From Branchiostoma floridae (taxonomy: Eukaryota; Chordata; Leptocardii; Amphioxiformes; Branchiostomatidae), in NCBI RefSeq assembly GCF_000003815.2, contig NC_049983.1, forward strand, positions 27,944,888 through 28,008,887: DNA of 64,000 bases, read 5' to 3'. A model generated the notes under the pieces. It worked only from the letters and a program-made list of their open reading frames with translations. It made no database searches and was not told where the DNA came from. The translations under genes and the position numbers were made by a program. The first letter of the stretch is position 1. Every line of letters starts with the position of its first letter. This document shows positions 13,401 to 23,400 of the stretch, one piece after another.

Positions 13401-16400
13401 TATGGAGGATACGTCAGTCCTGGATCTGTAATTTCAAGCTGTGCTCACTTTATCTACACAGTGTTACCCTGCAGGAAAGAGAATTAGACACCTGGCACGT
13501 AGTGTAACCCTCAACAAGGCCTTTATTCTATTTTTTAGTAAAAAGTATCCATGCATGGACCATGGAAAATACCTCATGAGCCTGATTAAGCAAGTATGGC
13601 GGATTGGCACTTAGACTTTCCCTGGGCTGTCAGGCCAGTACAGCGTGTCTAACCCTGCCAAAGGAGAACATGGGAGAAACAGACGATAACCCGGACACTG
13701 AGTGTGATTGTGTAAAGTGCTGAAGACTATGTCAAAACTACATCAGATGACAAGTGTCAAGCCAAAAATATAAACAAACAAACAAACGTACCGTACTCCA
13801 TTGGCACCTGCATCCCGAACAGACCCAGGTCCTTAAGGCCCTGCAGGGTTTCCATGGGGATATAAACAAACAAACAAACAAACAAACAAACGTACCATAC
13901 TCCATTGGCACCTGCATCCCGAACAGACCCAGGTCCTTCAGGCCCTGCAGGGTTTCCATGGGGATATAAACAAACAAACAAACATACCGTACTCCATTGG
14001 CACCTGCATCCCGAACAGTCCCAGGTCCTTCAGTCCCTGCAGGGTTTCCATGGGGATATAAACAAACAAACAAACAAACAAACAAACAAACGTACCGTAC
14101 TCCATCGGCACCTGCATCCCGAACAGACCCAGGTCCTTTAGGCCCTGCAGGGTTTCCATGGGGATATAAACAAACAAACAAACGTACCGTACTCCATCGG
14201 CACCTGCATCCCGAACAGTCCCAGGTCCTTTACGCCCTGCAGGGTTTCCATGGGGATATAAACAAACAAACAAACGTACCGTACTCCATTGGCACCTGCA
14301 TCCCAAATAGCCCCAGGTCCTTTAGGCCCTGCAGGGTTTCTGCGGGGATTTTGGCGTCGATGTCGATCTGCGCAGAGTCAACTGCAAGCAGTAACACAGG
14401 AACAGTCAGAAACTAGAAAGGCCGACATTTGCTTGAGAGCAAATACAGCATATTTCAGCCATCTCCATCATGCAACAATAGGCCTTGAGGTCGTTGGCCC
14501 CTTTGGCCATTGGAAAATGACCAAAAAAATCCCAAATATATCGTTTTAAAGTGGTCCATGCCAAAAATTATACATGGGTCATTTGAATAGATATCTAGAG
14601 CACCCCTTTACCAATTTACGGGTCATTAGGTTGTAAATCGAGGGAACAGGAGCCAAAAATGTCCAAATTTTGTCAAAAAATGGCCATAAAATCGCAAAAT
14701 TAAGCATTTTGTTGTACCTTATGGGAAAACTTTTATTGAATTTATGTGCACATAACTGAAGGGCACTTTTATACCAAATTTCAGATCATTTGGTTGTAAA
14801 ACGAGGCTACGGGAGCCAAAAATGTCCTTTTTTGGTCAAAAAATGGCCAAAAATCGCAAAATTAAGCATTTCTTTGTACCGTCTGCCAAAACTGTTATTG
14901 AATCTAGGTGAGCATATGATCAAGGCACCTCTGTACCAAATTTTATGTCATTCGGCTGTAATACCAGGGTACAGGAGCCCGAAATATACATAAAAATTGA
15001 CAAAAACCTCAATAAAATCATTTTAAAGGCAGATATGAAAAAAATGAAAAAAACACCTAGGGGTATTGGTTTACTCTACCATTGTGCCAAATTTCAAGTC
15101 AATCGGTTAAAAAATGGCGGAGTTGATTCGATTTGAAGATTTGACAGGAGAAAGAAAGAAAGAAACATTACGAATACAATATATTTCACCATACCTATGG
15201 TATGGCTGAAATATAACTATCTACAACAAAACACCTTATGTGGCACACAGACGTACAGCAGTTGTGTTATCATATGTAAGCACTCAACTGGTGAATTACA
15301 AGAGCATTGATACATTTGTATATTATGATGATTTGATGCAGTGTTCCAATTTTCAAGGAAGCTGAGGCCTCTCTTCAACTTTACCATCATCCTTGAAGTA
15401 TCGCTCCACCGGGTCCACCATCTGCTGCAGCTGGTCATAGTCCTGCTGGTTCAGTCGGGGGAACGGGAACACTTGTTCCTGGGGACAAACAAACAAACAA
15501 ATAAACAACTCTTGTTCCTGGGGAACAAACACACAAACAACACTTGTTCCTAAACAACAAATAAACAAGTCAACAATTGTTCCTAGGTAACAACCAGATA
15601 AACAACAAATGAAACAGGTAGGGGGAGGTGTAGCCTGATTAAATCTCGCTTATAGCAGCCCGCCAACATCCGCCGGCCAACGCGGGGAGGGGCCAGTTAC
15701 AGCCCTGGACAGCGGAGTTTGTGTTACACAGACTAGGGGGAGGTGCGGGTGTCAATGTCAATCCTTGTGGACAGAGGGGGGTAGGGAATCGGGACGTGTG
15801 GACTGGGACAGGGAGGGAAGGAGGTGTCACCCTCAGGTCCTGTGGACAGACTGGGGGTGGGGAGGCAGTTGGGTGGGAGGTCAGGGTTTGTGGACAGACT
15901 GGGGGGAGGGGTCAGGCCCTGTCGACCGACTGGGGGTCGGGAGGGGGTGTCAGTCCTAATGTAGAAATTCAGAGGGGCGAGTAAGAACAGAAAGAAACAA
16001 CATCCCGACTCCCGGGATTCGAACCCGCGCCGAACCCGGGCAGCCGGATCACAAATCCAACGTGCTAACCACAACACCAAAAGCTCAAGAGCTGTTGGCG
16101 TGGTCAGTTTGGCAGCGCTAGAACCCCACTGTTACACTACTCCCCTTTTCTTTTCAAGATTCGTCCTCGAATCTCCGAGATCGACATCCCTGTGTGGCAC
16201 ATACTAGCCTGTTACTCACAGGGCCGGCGTGGGAACCATTGTAGAAATTCAGAGGGGCGAGTAAGAACAGAAAGAAACAACATCCCGACTCCCGGGATTC
16301 GAACCCGCGCCGAACCCGGGCAGCCGGATCACAAATCCAACGTGCTAACCACAACACCAAAAGCTCAAGAGCTGTTGGCGTGGTCAGTTTGGCAGCGCTA

Positions 16401-16883
16401 GAACCCCACTGTTACACTAAGGTGGACAGACTGGGTATCAGTCCGTAAGGACAGTGGGTAGTCTTTAGTTTTAGTCCCATACGTACATGTGCACATACCA
16501 TAAACCGTGCTAAACGTTGCTCCCCCATAGCCGATCTTTCATTCCAGTCTGAGTGTCATCCTCAAGGGGGTTGCGTCATAGCATAACCTTAGCCCCCCTC
16601 CCCCTATCGTTTCGTAGTCCGCATACAGGGATACACCTGTCCCCTGGACAGTATTACAGTTAAGTATAACTCAAGAAACCAGCAGCACTCCTCCCGAACT
16701 CACCCGGATAAACTTGCCGACGAACAGGTTTTTGACGAAGGGGGTTGTGTAACGAAAGTCGAACAGGTCGACCTCGTCGGGGTTGTGCAGTCGGCGGCCC
16801 GAGGTGTGGAGCCCGCCCGCCGAGACGCACCACGGCCGCCGGGCCAGCCGCAGCGCCGGCCGCAGCTTCCCCGAGCTCAGCAT
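1462..16883 (-). CDS. ACAD9: ACAD9-like mitochondrial acyl-CoA dehydrogenase
   Basis: Sixteen coding exons (gene order): 16704-16883, 15385-15478, 14280-14381, 13178-13385, 12371-12449, 11990-12167, 11244-11393, 10450-10520, 9921-10046, 9377-9505, 8773-8852, 4771-4915, 4426-4503, 3002-3130, 2445-2517, 1462-1589. All have GT-AG borders and compatible phases, giving 1950 bp, or 649 residues. The start at 16881-16883 opens an Arg-rich presequence ([18 protein letters not shown]) typical of mitochondrial targeting. Diagnostic stretches: [20 protein letters not shown] (FAD/substrate site), [26 protein letters not shown]. The catalytic glutamate of FEGT is residue 439, the last codon of exon 10. 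The carboxyl end has AAHPLDRT. The [25 protein letters not shown] and AAHPLDRT stretches favour ACAD9 over the paralog ACADVL. In vertebrates ACAD9 is an inner-membrane complex I assembly factor with residual long-chain dehydrogenase activity. Seen: exons and motifs; inferred: function. Introns are crowded with exon-edge repeats. Confidence 0.96.
1590..2444 (-). other. ACAD9 intron 15 content
   Basis: No gene is seen here. The left part holds a diverged tandem duplication of about 180 bp: 1775-1900 resembles 1957-2095, both containing agcttttacttaca and a later ttgttcacRagtcacagaaa. The right part holds the palindromic repeat at 2219-2376. Confidence 0.6.
2219..2376. mobile_element. Palindromic MITE-like repeat
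   Basis: About 40-bp imperfect inverted ends, each containing GCATAAGATAGTA preceded by a diverged CTAC(G/A) segment, enclose a short non-coding core. A relative with the same ends lies at 45990-46105. The superfamily was not determined because no clear target duplication was found. Confidence 0.6.
2765..2966 (-). repeat. Partial copies of ACAD9 exon 14 edge
   Basis: Two extra copies of the 3' part of exon 14 plus its donor, at about 2768-2840 (diverged) and 2886-2966 (near identical). They are spaced about 115 bp apart, downstream of the true exon (3002-3130). Each retains the sense-strand GAG|GTAACC-type donor context but not the exon's acceptor. Confidence 0.85.
3620..4440. repeat. ~400-bp tandem duplication spanning an ACAD9 exon edge
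   Basis: The segment about 3620-4033 is repeated at about 4035-4440 with high identity. Both copies end in an (AATA)n tract and a dispersed module (gggcggccttggctg...cagccaaac). The right copy runs into the real 3' edge of exon 13 (donor at 4425). The left copy carries a decayed version of the same edge (near 4010-4033) with a mutated donor. The dispersed module recurs in reverse orientation at 19136-19260, so a short interspersed repeat is embedded in the duplication. Confidence 0.8.
4916..5346. repeat. 81-bp tandem array, left part
   Basis: Five copies of an ~81-bp unit follow the 5' edge of ACAD9 exon 12. On the gene strand each unit carries CACAG|GGATCTGAAGCG, the acceptor and first codons of exon 12. 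The array was contiguous with 7788-8445 before the Penelope-like element inserted. Because 81 is a multiple of three, the plus strand shows a long accidental open frame; it is not a gene. Confidence 0.92.
5393..5434 (-). ncRNA. Hammerhead-like ribozyme motif, 3' terminal copy
   Basis: Read on the minus strand, the same sense as the element's protein, this gives GUCA-CUGACGA-(A)-GGAAAG-loop-CUUUCC-GAAA-C-GUC-UGAC. All conserved hammerhead core bases are present. Stem II is 6 bp and stem I 4 bp. Stem III is minimal (ACGU), so it would need pairing between two molecules. An extra A follows the first core segment. Hammerheads with tiny stem III are known from Penelope-like terminal repeats; activity here is inference. 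Confidence 0.6.
5639..7603 (-). CDS. Penelope-like reverse transcriptase with GIY-YIG endonuclease
   Basis: 654 residues, uninterrupted. RT region about 80-420: PADKGR (86-90), FYGLPKIHK (161-169), motif A YDVCSLFT (231-238), [15 protein letters not shown] (298-312) and the catalytic YVDD (333-336). The LPKIHK motif is characteristic of Penelope-like RTs. The carboxyl region about 530-620 is a GIY-YIG nuclease: VIYRLKC (532-538), a Cys pair, [17 protein letters not shown] (546-562), [14 protein letters not shown] (607-620). The protein would copy the element RNA and cleave target DNA. The ATG at 7603 lies just inside the inverted terminal copy; an upstream start in the terminal repeat cannot be excluded. 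It is the only intact transposon protein in the window. Confidence 0.96.
   Translation of the reverse strand: MSNRKGCKTIQTEDNLDNKIPSIDIVTETESAIHRARLPQRQAEALRAKVATTLKVSKPPPSNITREEQIALKDLATNQDIVILPADKGRCTVVLDREQYDRKVQDLLGDKNTYAPLKKDPTSQFKGKIITALKELEDKEKKIDRATYLKLYPTSEQPPTFYGLPKIHKQDVPLRPIVSSIGSVTYELAKFLAKILRPLVGKSQHHIQNSADFVDKIKDLRVEEDEIITSYDVCSLFTCIPPKDAVSVVKEALEADNTLTDRTKLSPDQLCKLLDLCLGCTYFSFKGQFSQQLHGCAMGSPVSPIVVNLYMEKFEVKAISTFKDTPPLNWFRYVDDTYCKLKQRVADEFFDHINQVDKNIKFTQESSHDNILPFLDTKTIIEKDGSLQFEVYRKPTHTDQYLAFDSHHPLEHKLAVIKTLYHRADSIVSSGKAKTEEHKHLRSALNKCGYQNWTFNKALKPSDHSKKTAKCKPLTDRKKANITIPYVQGVSEKLRRIFQNFNIATNFKPHSTLRHKLVHPKDKPQKGTKANVIYRLKCEEPNCNNTYIGETSRPLKARYQEHCKPKANGNSSAIFNHLQHNQGHSFNLQSTDILDREARWFERGVREAIYERIYNPTLNRKGGLRMELSGTWDIALCPPPTKLLAPVTKTTGAN
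7666..7707 (+). ncRNA. Hammerhead-like ribozyme motif, 5' inverted copy
   Basis: Same motif as at 5393-5434 but on the plus strand, antisense to the element's protein, because the upstream terminal copy is inverted. Core: CUGACGA 7670-7676, stem II 7678-7683 with 7690-7695, GAAA 7696-7699, GUC 7701-7703 (predicted cleavage after 7703), stem I 7666-7669 with 7704-7707. Confidence 0.55.
7788..8445. repeat. 81-bp tandem array, right part
   Basis: Eight further copies of the 81-bp unit carrying the exon-12 acceptor edge, progressively more diverged to the right. With the left part there are 13 copies besides the true exon edge at 4915. Weakly related units continue to about 8610. Confidence 0.9.
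8975..9310. mobile_element. Penelope-like element remnants with paired hammerhead cores
   Basis: 8978-9035 matches the terminal repeat of the full element, with changes. At 9118-9155 and 9225-9263 lie inverted copies of a second terminal-repeat type. The plus-strand copy reads GCU-CUGAGGA-(A)-GAUG...CAUC-GAAA-U-GUC-AGC, again a hammerhead-like core with minimal stem III. Only about 70 bp separate them, so the coding part has been lost. Confidence 0.6.
9506..9870. repeat. 21-bp minisatellite plus duplicated exon-10 edge
   Basis: Units of ttaccatggagacaacatca repeat about 14 times next to the 5' edge of ACAD9 exon 10. The array is split by a second, partial copy of the exon's first ~65 bases with its acceptor (about 9600-9671). 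The copy has no donor and diverges into the repeat. Confidence 0.88.
10047..10205. repeat. Short tandem repeat carrying ACAD9 exon-9 acceptor
   Basis: About eight units of ctcctgtcaatcaaatatac type. On the gene strand each repeats the TTGATTGACAG|GAG acceptor of exon 9 (exon border 10046). Confidence 0.85.
10655..11243. repeat. 29-bp minisatellite carrying ACAD9 exon-7 donor
   Basis: About 19 units of actgaccaatcagcttctaa followed by cagttttc. On the gene strand each unit contains AAGCTGATTG|GTCAGT, the last codons and donor of exon 7 (border at 11244). On the plus strand every unit presents ACCAATCAG, a consensus NF-Y (CCAAT) site. Confidence 0.92.
11520..11989. repeat. (GAGA)n-linked repeat carrying ACAD9 exon-6 donor
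   Basis: Four to five units of about 90-110 bp combine gaga/gtga microsatellite, catgtacat, and cctactgttggaccc followed by cagctt. The last part is the exon-6 3' edge and donor on the gene strand (true border at 11990). Confidence 0.85.
13079..13172. repeat. Duplicated ACAD9 exon-4 edge with (TGAT)n
   Basis: A 37-bp copy of the exon-4 3' edge and donor (13079-13116, three changes) is separated from the true edge (13178) by a TTGA/TGAT microsatellite. Confidence 0.8.
13780..14279. repeat. Five tandem copies of ACAD9 exon 3 (3' two thirds)
   Basis: Five units of 90-108 bp repeat the last ~70 bases of exon 3 (encoding [20 protein letters not shown]) with its donor, joined by (CAAA)n. The true exon is 14280-14381. 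The copies lack the exon's own acceptor, being preceded on the gene strand by TATATCCCCATG. They are therefore more likely decoy donors than cassette exons. Confidence 0.9.
14450..15214. mobile_element. 765-bp inverted-end element with internal repeats
   Basis: Ends are 13-bp perfect inverted repeats (ATATTTCAGCCAT at 14450-14462 and its complement at 15202-15214). The interior has three diverged ~200-bp units, each with accaaattt...cat.cggttgtaa and gggagccaaaaatgtcc. No coding frame. No convincing target duplication, so the superfamily is unknown. It lies in ACAD9 intron 2. Confidence 0.55.
15479..15600. repeat. Tandem copies of ACAD9 exon-2 acceptor edge
   Basis: Three to four units of aacacttgttcctgggga type linked by (CAAA)n, repeating the acceptor and first codons of exon 2 (border 15478). 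Confidence 0.8.
15960..16419 (-). repeat. Two direct copies of a tRNA-derived SINE-like repeat
   Basis: About 180 bp at 15960-16139 recurs essentially unchanged at 16240-16419. Read on the minus strand it has a tRNA A-box-like GTGGTTAGCACGTTGG and a perfect B box GGTTCGAATCC, so it descends from a tRNA gene or SINE head. It cannot fold as a normal tRNA because of extra bases between the boxes. About 100 bp of unrelated sequence separates the copies. Confidence 0.65.
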
Positions 16884-17485
16884 GGCGCTCTGTCCTCACG
16901 GGAACTGTTGTTGTTTACTTGTTTGTTGTTTCTTAGTCGGGTGTTGTTGACCTGCACGCTCGCGAACTCCGACAGGACTGCAAAGGCACTGTTGACTTGT
17001 CCCGAGTATGGAAATAAATTACACAACTGAATGGAAACACAGAAACATGATACAGGTATAGTTTATAAATTGCCTACTTATCCTTTAAATCCTTCCTATC
17101 TATGTTGTTTTCTTATATCGTATGTAGGTAACGGGAACTGATTTGATTATTCAATAGATGAATTATTATTTTCATTTCAAATGGTTAGAATACTAATTTA
17201 CATATTTGGGAAAACTGCTTTACCGATGTACATCCGGGTCCTGTGCCTGTTTCCCGTCATGCCTGTCGGTGGTTCAGTGGAGAGAATGGACAAACGGGTG
17301 TGGTGATATCGCGATTATCAACGATTTTATCTCTAAAATCTCCTCAAAACTGTCACAGACACGCCAGGATTCAGCCGGGGATCTCCTGCCATATTTCCGT
17401 GGTGAGCAGAGCTGTCAGGGAGACCAGGGAAGGGCGCAGAGCCGTGTGAAACGCTTGGAGAGGCCGTTGGGTGACGACTGTCGGG
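16884..17485. promoter_or_regulatory. Head-to-head intergenic region, ACAD9 and Gi alpha
   Basis: Only 602 bp separate the divergent start codons of ACAD9 (minus) and the Gi alpha gene (plus), so both 5' UTRs and promoters must lie here. The ACAD9-proximal side and the 17.2-17.5 kb side are relatively GC-rich; the middle is AT-rich. No clear TATA box was identified for either gene. A shared bidirectional promoter is inference from spacing. Confidence 0.55.
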
Positions 17486-20400
17486 ATGGGCTGTGCCATC
17501 AGTGCCGAGGACAAGGCTGCGGCCGAGCGGTCCAAAATGATCGACAAAAACCTGCGAGCGGACGGCGAGAAGGCGGCTAGAGAGGTCAAACTGCTGCTGC
17601 TGGGTAAGGAACCCTGGTTTTACCAGCCTAGGGGCGGGAGGGGTAACTATGGGCCGTTGGATGAAACGTACCGCTACATGTGTTATTATAATTTCCCAAC
17701 GTTTCTCACCAGTGTGTGGAAGCCAAGAGAGGTTTTGGTGTGAGACAAAACAAGTCTCGGTCCCTCCCCTTTCACACCTGTACTTAAACCAGGCCGTAAC
17801 TACGGCTCCTTAGAAGGAAACCTTTCGGCACATCCTTATATGGACCTCAATATGGAGGCTGAATTTGAATTGTGGCCGCCATGTTGGATGTTTGCCCCCG
17901 GGCGTACAGGAGTCTTACGGTTAGAGTCGTCTGAAGACGTTAAACAAAACACACCTCAGGGCGTCTTAAACATGTCAACACCTTAGCTCAACGTCTTGAC
18001 GTTATCAGACTGTCGGTAGTTGGTGTTCTGGACTGACGTGTCCAGTTTTGATGGTTATATAGAATTTAGTTTATGTACCCATGATGTCATACCTGTTAGT
18101 TACATGTTACAGTTAAAATGTGTAAAATACGTTATTCAGAGTCACACGGCAGACTATATAGTATATGCCTCACATGTAGAGCTGTATAACATCACTTAAC
18201 GGTTGGTAGTGGTTGATTAAATGTTTATTTAATGGGAGGAAAACATCCAAGTTGATTGTTATGAATGTAAACATTACATTTTAGATAAATATAACCAAAT
18301 GAAATGGGAAGAAAAATGTATATACAAACTACCAAGGAATACATAATCATTCCCCAGTACTTGGACACTTGTATTCATGCCTGAGGTAGTCCTTTGATCA
18401 TCCGTGTTTGTAATTTTTAGCTTTGTGTCACACACTACATGTAACAACTAGCATCTCACCTGTAGCATTACTAGTACCTGTTACATACCTCTTATGGTGA
18501 TTCTGTTCAGACGCTAATGGTTTGTTTGTTTGTTTGTTTGTTGCAGGTGCTGGTGAATCTGGGAAGAGCACAATTGTAAAACAAATGAAGTGAGTATTTT
18601 ATTGTTATTTTCTCTGTTGCCAACATTTCCACTGGTCCCAGGTTGAGGCTGATGACCTCTAGTTCGTGCACCTTTTGGTCTCGGATAGAGAGGCCATCCT
18701 TTATAATTTTAGGCCATCCTTAGTTGGACAGTTGACACACAGATATAAAATCATTATCATGGGGTCACATTTTCCTGCCTCAGAAACCTTTACATTTTCT
18801 GACATGTTTCTAGCACCTCCATTTTTTTCCAGCGCAAGTTTTCCTGAGCAGAAAACCTGTTCCCCGTCAGCCTAGCTCAACATATTCGTGTTGGTTGTGT
18901 TTCTGACATTGAAAATCTTAACCTTGAACAGTAAATACCCTCCTTCTAAGTAATGAGTCTGCCCTAGTAGCTGCGATGGTGGTAGCAGTATTTAGTTAAA
19001 CTTTAAAGCAGTACTCGTATTGGTCTGGATGATGCTTCCAGTCTTGCACCAGTCTTGCCTTGAAGTTGAACTCCTACTCTGACTTGCTGGAGACGGGTCC
19101 CTATTAGGAGTTTATTCCAGACTGGAGTAACACGTGTTTATTTATTTATTTATTTATTTATTGGTTTGGCTGCAACGAACACACAGCCAGGGCTGCCCAA
19201 CTAGCCTATGGCTATTACAAAGGGCTAGCCCTGCTGACAAACACATAAACAATACATATTAAAATAGAACATTTATATGTACATGGTGTAGGACAACTTA
19301 CATATCATCTAAAAGTGGAGTATATATTAACATCATATCATCGACAACAATATTTGCAGTGAGAGGTCAGGGTCTGTATATACACGTGTATGACTAATTT
19401 ACCATGTAACACGTGTTGGGAAGAAGTATGTCCTCGGTCCTGTTGTATTTGATATTTGAACTGGTGTCCTCTAGTCTAGTGTTAGTTGCCCTGTTCCCCA
19501 GATATCAGATGACTCTATCCAATGACACGTCGATGAAGGTTTGCAATATATAGATTACTCAATAAACATTGTGAATCTCAAATTATTGGAAGTAGGAATT
19601 ATAAGCCCAATACTTGAAGTTGAAGTTGTTCCCATTTCATTTTGTTCCAACTTGTTTTGGCACACATGCAACTTGTTTTGGCACACAGTGCATGTGTGGT
19701 AAACATGTCTTTCTATGACAATTCTTGTATAGATTTCCTGCGAATATTGTTGCAAGTTTTATAGATTAAAATAGACGATTACTGATTAGTCTTCAGTCGC
19801 AGAAAGAAAAGAACAGAGTAAGAGCTGATCCCCACCTGTCGCTGAGGTTGTGTGCGTGTTTGTCCCCTCACGAACCACACACGTCTCCTGAACCCTGCCT
19901 GACGTCAGCGCGCAGGTGACAGCTTCTCTAACTGGTCCCCGGAGAATCATTAGTGGAAGTTTCCGTGTAGAGGACGTTACAGATATTGTTATGACTTATG
20001 TGTCTGCTGGGCTGTAGACACAAACACGCAATGACAATAGCATCATTAGCCATTGGGGGAAACTTGTGTGGATGGGTTGTTAACGTTATTGTGGTTGTTC
20101 TGTGTGGACTGTCCCTCTGCTATGCTGTGGAACGGACACACAAAAGGCTGTACAGGTGGCTTTCTCCTGTTCAGCTTCTGTTTGCCACGGGCCGCAGCAA
20201 AGGTTCATGTTGAAATGCTGGCGTTTTATTTTTACAGTGAGCAATTCACTGCAAATTTATGACTCTGGGGGTGTACATTTCCATTGTACTGACTGAACTA
20301 CAGAAGTCTTTTGACTTAAAGCTCTTTGAATACCCCCTACCATAAAAGTGAATCCCCCAGATGAATTTACAGTCGACGGATGCAAGCATCACAACAGAAT

Positions 20401-23400
20401 CGTGATCCAGTCAAAACCAGGTTATTAGGGTCTCCCATCAGCGTTTGATCAGGCAGGATTGCTCCAAATAGTCCCGCTGGGAGAACATGATAAAGAGAAA
20501 TAGAAAAACATTTATTGGACAGGGATCCAATTAATTTGTGATGTTAGCATCGTTATTTTCACATTTTCATGGTCCTGACCGTACCCCCAAGGAAAGCGCT
20601 GAGTGTTCGTCAGTCCAACATCCTCACAAGGCAAGTTCAAGTTGAAGTCAGGATGGATATTATAGTTTATACCTCAGGACTGGACATACTGAGGGTCCTT
20701 TGTGTAACTCATTTTTGGCTGTTGGTGTACAAATGCACCTATAGTCACTACAGTACTATTTTACATCAGTAAAAAAAAACAAAAAATTGTTGAAATCTGT
20801 GTATGAGAAAAAGTTTTAAAACCTTTATTGTTCATAATGTAAGTTGCACCCTGTGCAACCTGAGTTTAGAAGTAAGTTGCACCAAGCAAAAAGTGGTTGC
20901 AATGTGCAAGTGGTATTTTGCACGCTGATTAACATTTCATTTTTTATTAAAGTTTTAAATTATCCATAGAATTATGTTGTGCACCCAAAAATTTTCTGTG
21001 CATCTAAATCTTAAGGTTGAGTTCACCAGTGCACCTTATCCCAAAAATGAACTCAGAGCCCTGTACCTGAATATTGTTCAGTAGAACACACCCCTGTGAG
21101 AACCTCTCCCTTGTCCGTGCATCGCTTAGCTTCTTCTGAGCGTGGATATTAGCTGGGAACAGTTCATGGCAGGGGGCCTGGCCATGCAGGATAAACTGTT
21201 ACTGGCAGGCTGTTCTACATAGTTATGGGAGCCTGTCTTTGCAGGATAAACTGTTACTGGCAGCAGGCTGTTCTACATAGTTGTGGGGGCCTGTCCATGC
21301 AGGAGAAACTGTTACTGGCAGGCTGTTCTACATAGTTGTGGGGGCCTGTCTGTGCAGGATAAACTGTTACTGACAGGCTGTTCTACATAGTAATGGGAGC
21401 CTGTCTGTGCAGGATAAACTGTTACTGGCAGGCTGTTCTACATAGTTGTGGGGGCCTGTCTGTGCAGGATAAACTGTTACTGGCAGGCTGTTCTACATAG
21501 TTGTGGGGCCTGGCCATGCAGGATGAACTGTTACAGTGTTAGTAAGTGTTACTGGCAGGCTGTCCTATATAGTTACGGGGCATGGCCGTTTAACGTCATG
21601 CAGTTCTGCAACAGTAAAGCAGAATCGTCAAACTGTGCTCATTAACCCTATTTCCACCCCTGAATGCAGAACCATCCCAAAATTTAACAACCTCATTCTT
21701 TACTTTAGCCATAATTTGGCTGCCCAATAACACAAAGTAAAAATAACCTCGTTATAGGCCTGTAATTAAAAGAGCAATACTAAAGCCAGCATACCCACCC
21801 GAGGGGATAAAAAATAAAGAAAATTTTTTACGATGGGAAATCTAATAGCTGCCCCCAGCTGCTTCTCAGGGCACTGAGCTGTGCAGACACCTTCTGTTTC
21901 CACGGTAACTCCCACCTCTGTTTCCACGGTAACTCCCACCTTTGTTGTGTATCTGGAAATATTCGGAATGCGTAGATGTAGATTAGACATGCAAGTACTA
22001 GTATTAATAAGATACGCCAAAAAGTAGTTATTCAAGCAACTGGATATGGTTTGGGAAATGGTCGCATTGGTCGGAAATATTCGGAATGGTTTTATGTTCG
22101 TGAAATCGTTACACAGTGAAGATATGTTCTGTGCTGCAATATTGCTTTGACCACAAATATGAAACAAGGTAAAAACAGTCTTTCCACTCCAACTGAGAAA
22201 TTAAATCTTGAAAAGATATCAATTTACAGCATGCCCTATCCCCATATACATGTATGAACTGAGGTAAGTTAATACATGGAGAAGAGCAGTGAGTAAGCTA
22301 AAAACCTGTCCTACATAACAAAGCCATGTTGTACCACTTGCAGCACTGCTGTACGTATAATCAGCAACCTGAAACTGCTTCTCACCCTCAGGTTGCTGAA
22401 TGACCATTTTTTATTTCCAAATATAGTATGAAATGTCATTTCCTTTCACTTGTCTAAATATACTATAAGTACAAAAAATCATTTCCTTAATCTGCTTAAA
22501 TCTCTCTTATAGCAGCTTGATGCAGATGCTATGATCTGCTGACGTCCGTTAGGTCACACCAATTTAATTTCTTGGTTCACGGATTTTTTCATAAAAAATA
22601 TGGAGCGAAAGGGCGAAATAAAAATAAAAATCGTAAAATCGTTGGGGTAAAGGTAAGGGCTAATCCAGAACATAAAGAAGAAAAAGTTTTCAGCTTTAAA
22701 AAAGTACAAAAACACTATCACTGCACAATAACAGCACCTGTTCGTTGAAAATAACAAAAGTAGTGTCAGTTTTTATGTTTGTCCCATTCTTCATGAATGA
22801 AAAATATAACTGCTATAATGATACCCACATTTTAAGGAGTTTATGATATAAAGGCCAATTTGCTACACCAGAAAGTTGGTGAATGGTTTCATTAATGGTA
22901 AAAATTTGCTGAGTGGTAATTTTTATTTTTTTCCCCAAAAAATAGGAGCGAGCGAATCCGTGAACCGAGAAATTAAATTGGTGTGGCCTTATGAATGATT
23001 AAATCAGAGCTTTAATATCAAACTCATCAGGGCAGCACAACTACAGCTGCAAGCTACACTAAAAATGTTGGTTTTGATAAAACTTTTATTGCATAAAATC
23101 TGGCCCTCAAAATGCAGGGAAACAGTGCTTCTGAGAGTTATTTTTAACTCATTAGTGTGAAAATTTTCAGAGAGATGATGCCCTCACTTTAGCGCACTTC
23201 CCTTTTTGTAGATGCCCCCAAAGTGTGAAAAACCCTGGTGAGAAACCTCCAGGGGTTGTATTTGTATATAGTGGTAGGAGTCATCCACACTGAGATCATG
23301 TCAGATCCTGAGTGTTGCTCGGTCACACGGTAACTTCGTTAGTAAAGATTTCCTGTAGCGATGTGACATTGCCTTTCTCTGCACTGTGATCTGATGAAAT

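Noticed and set aside
13738-14416. Several overlapping frames on both strands rich in VCLFVCLF or KQTNKQTN
   Set aside because: They come from (CAAA)n-linked tandem copies of ACAD9 exon 3, not from a separate gene.
15990-16125. Genuine tRNA gene on the minus strand
   Set aside because: A and B boxes are present but extra bases lie between them and no full cloverleaf fits; the identical second copy shows it is a repeat.
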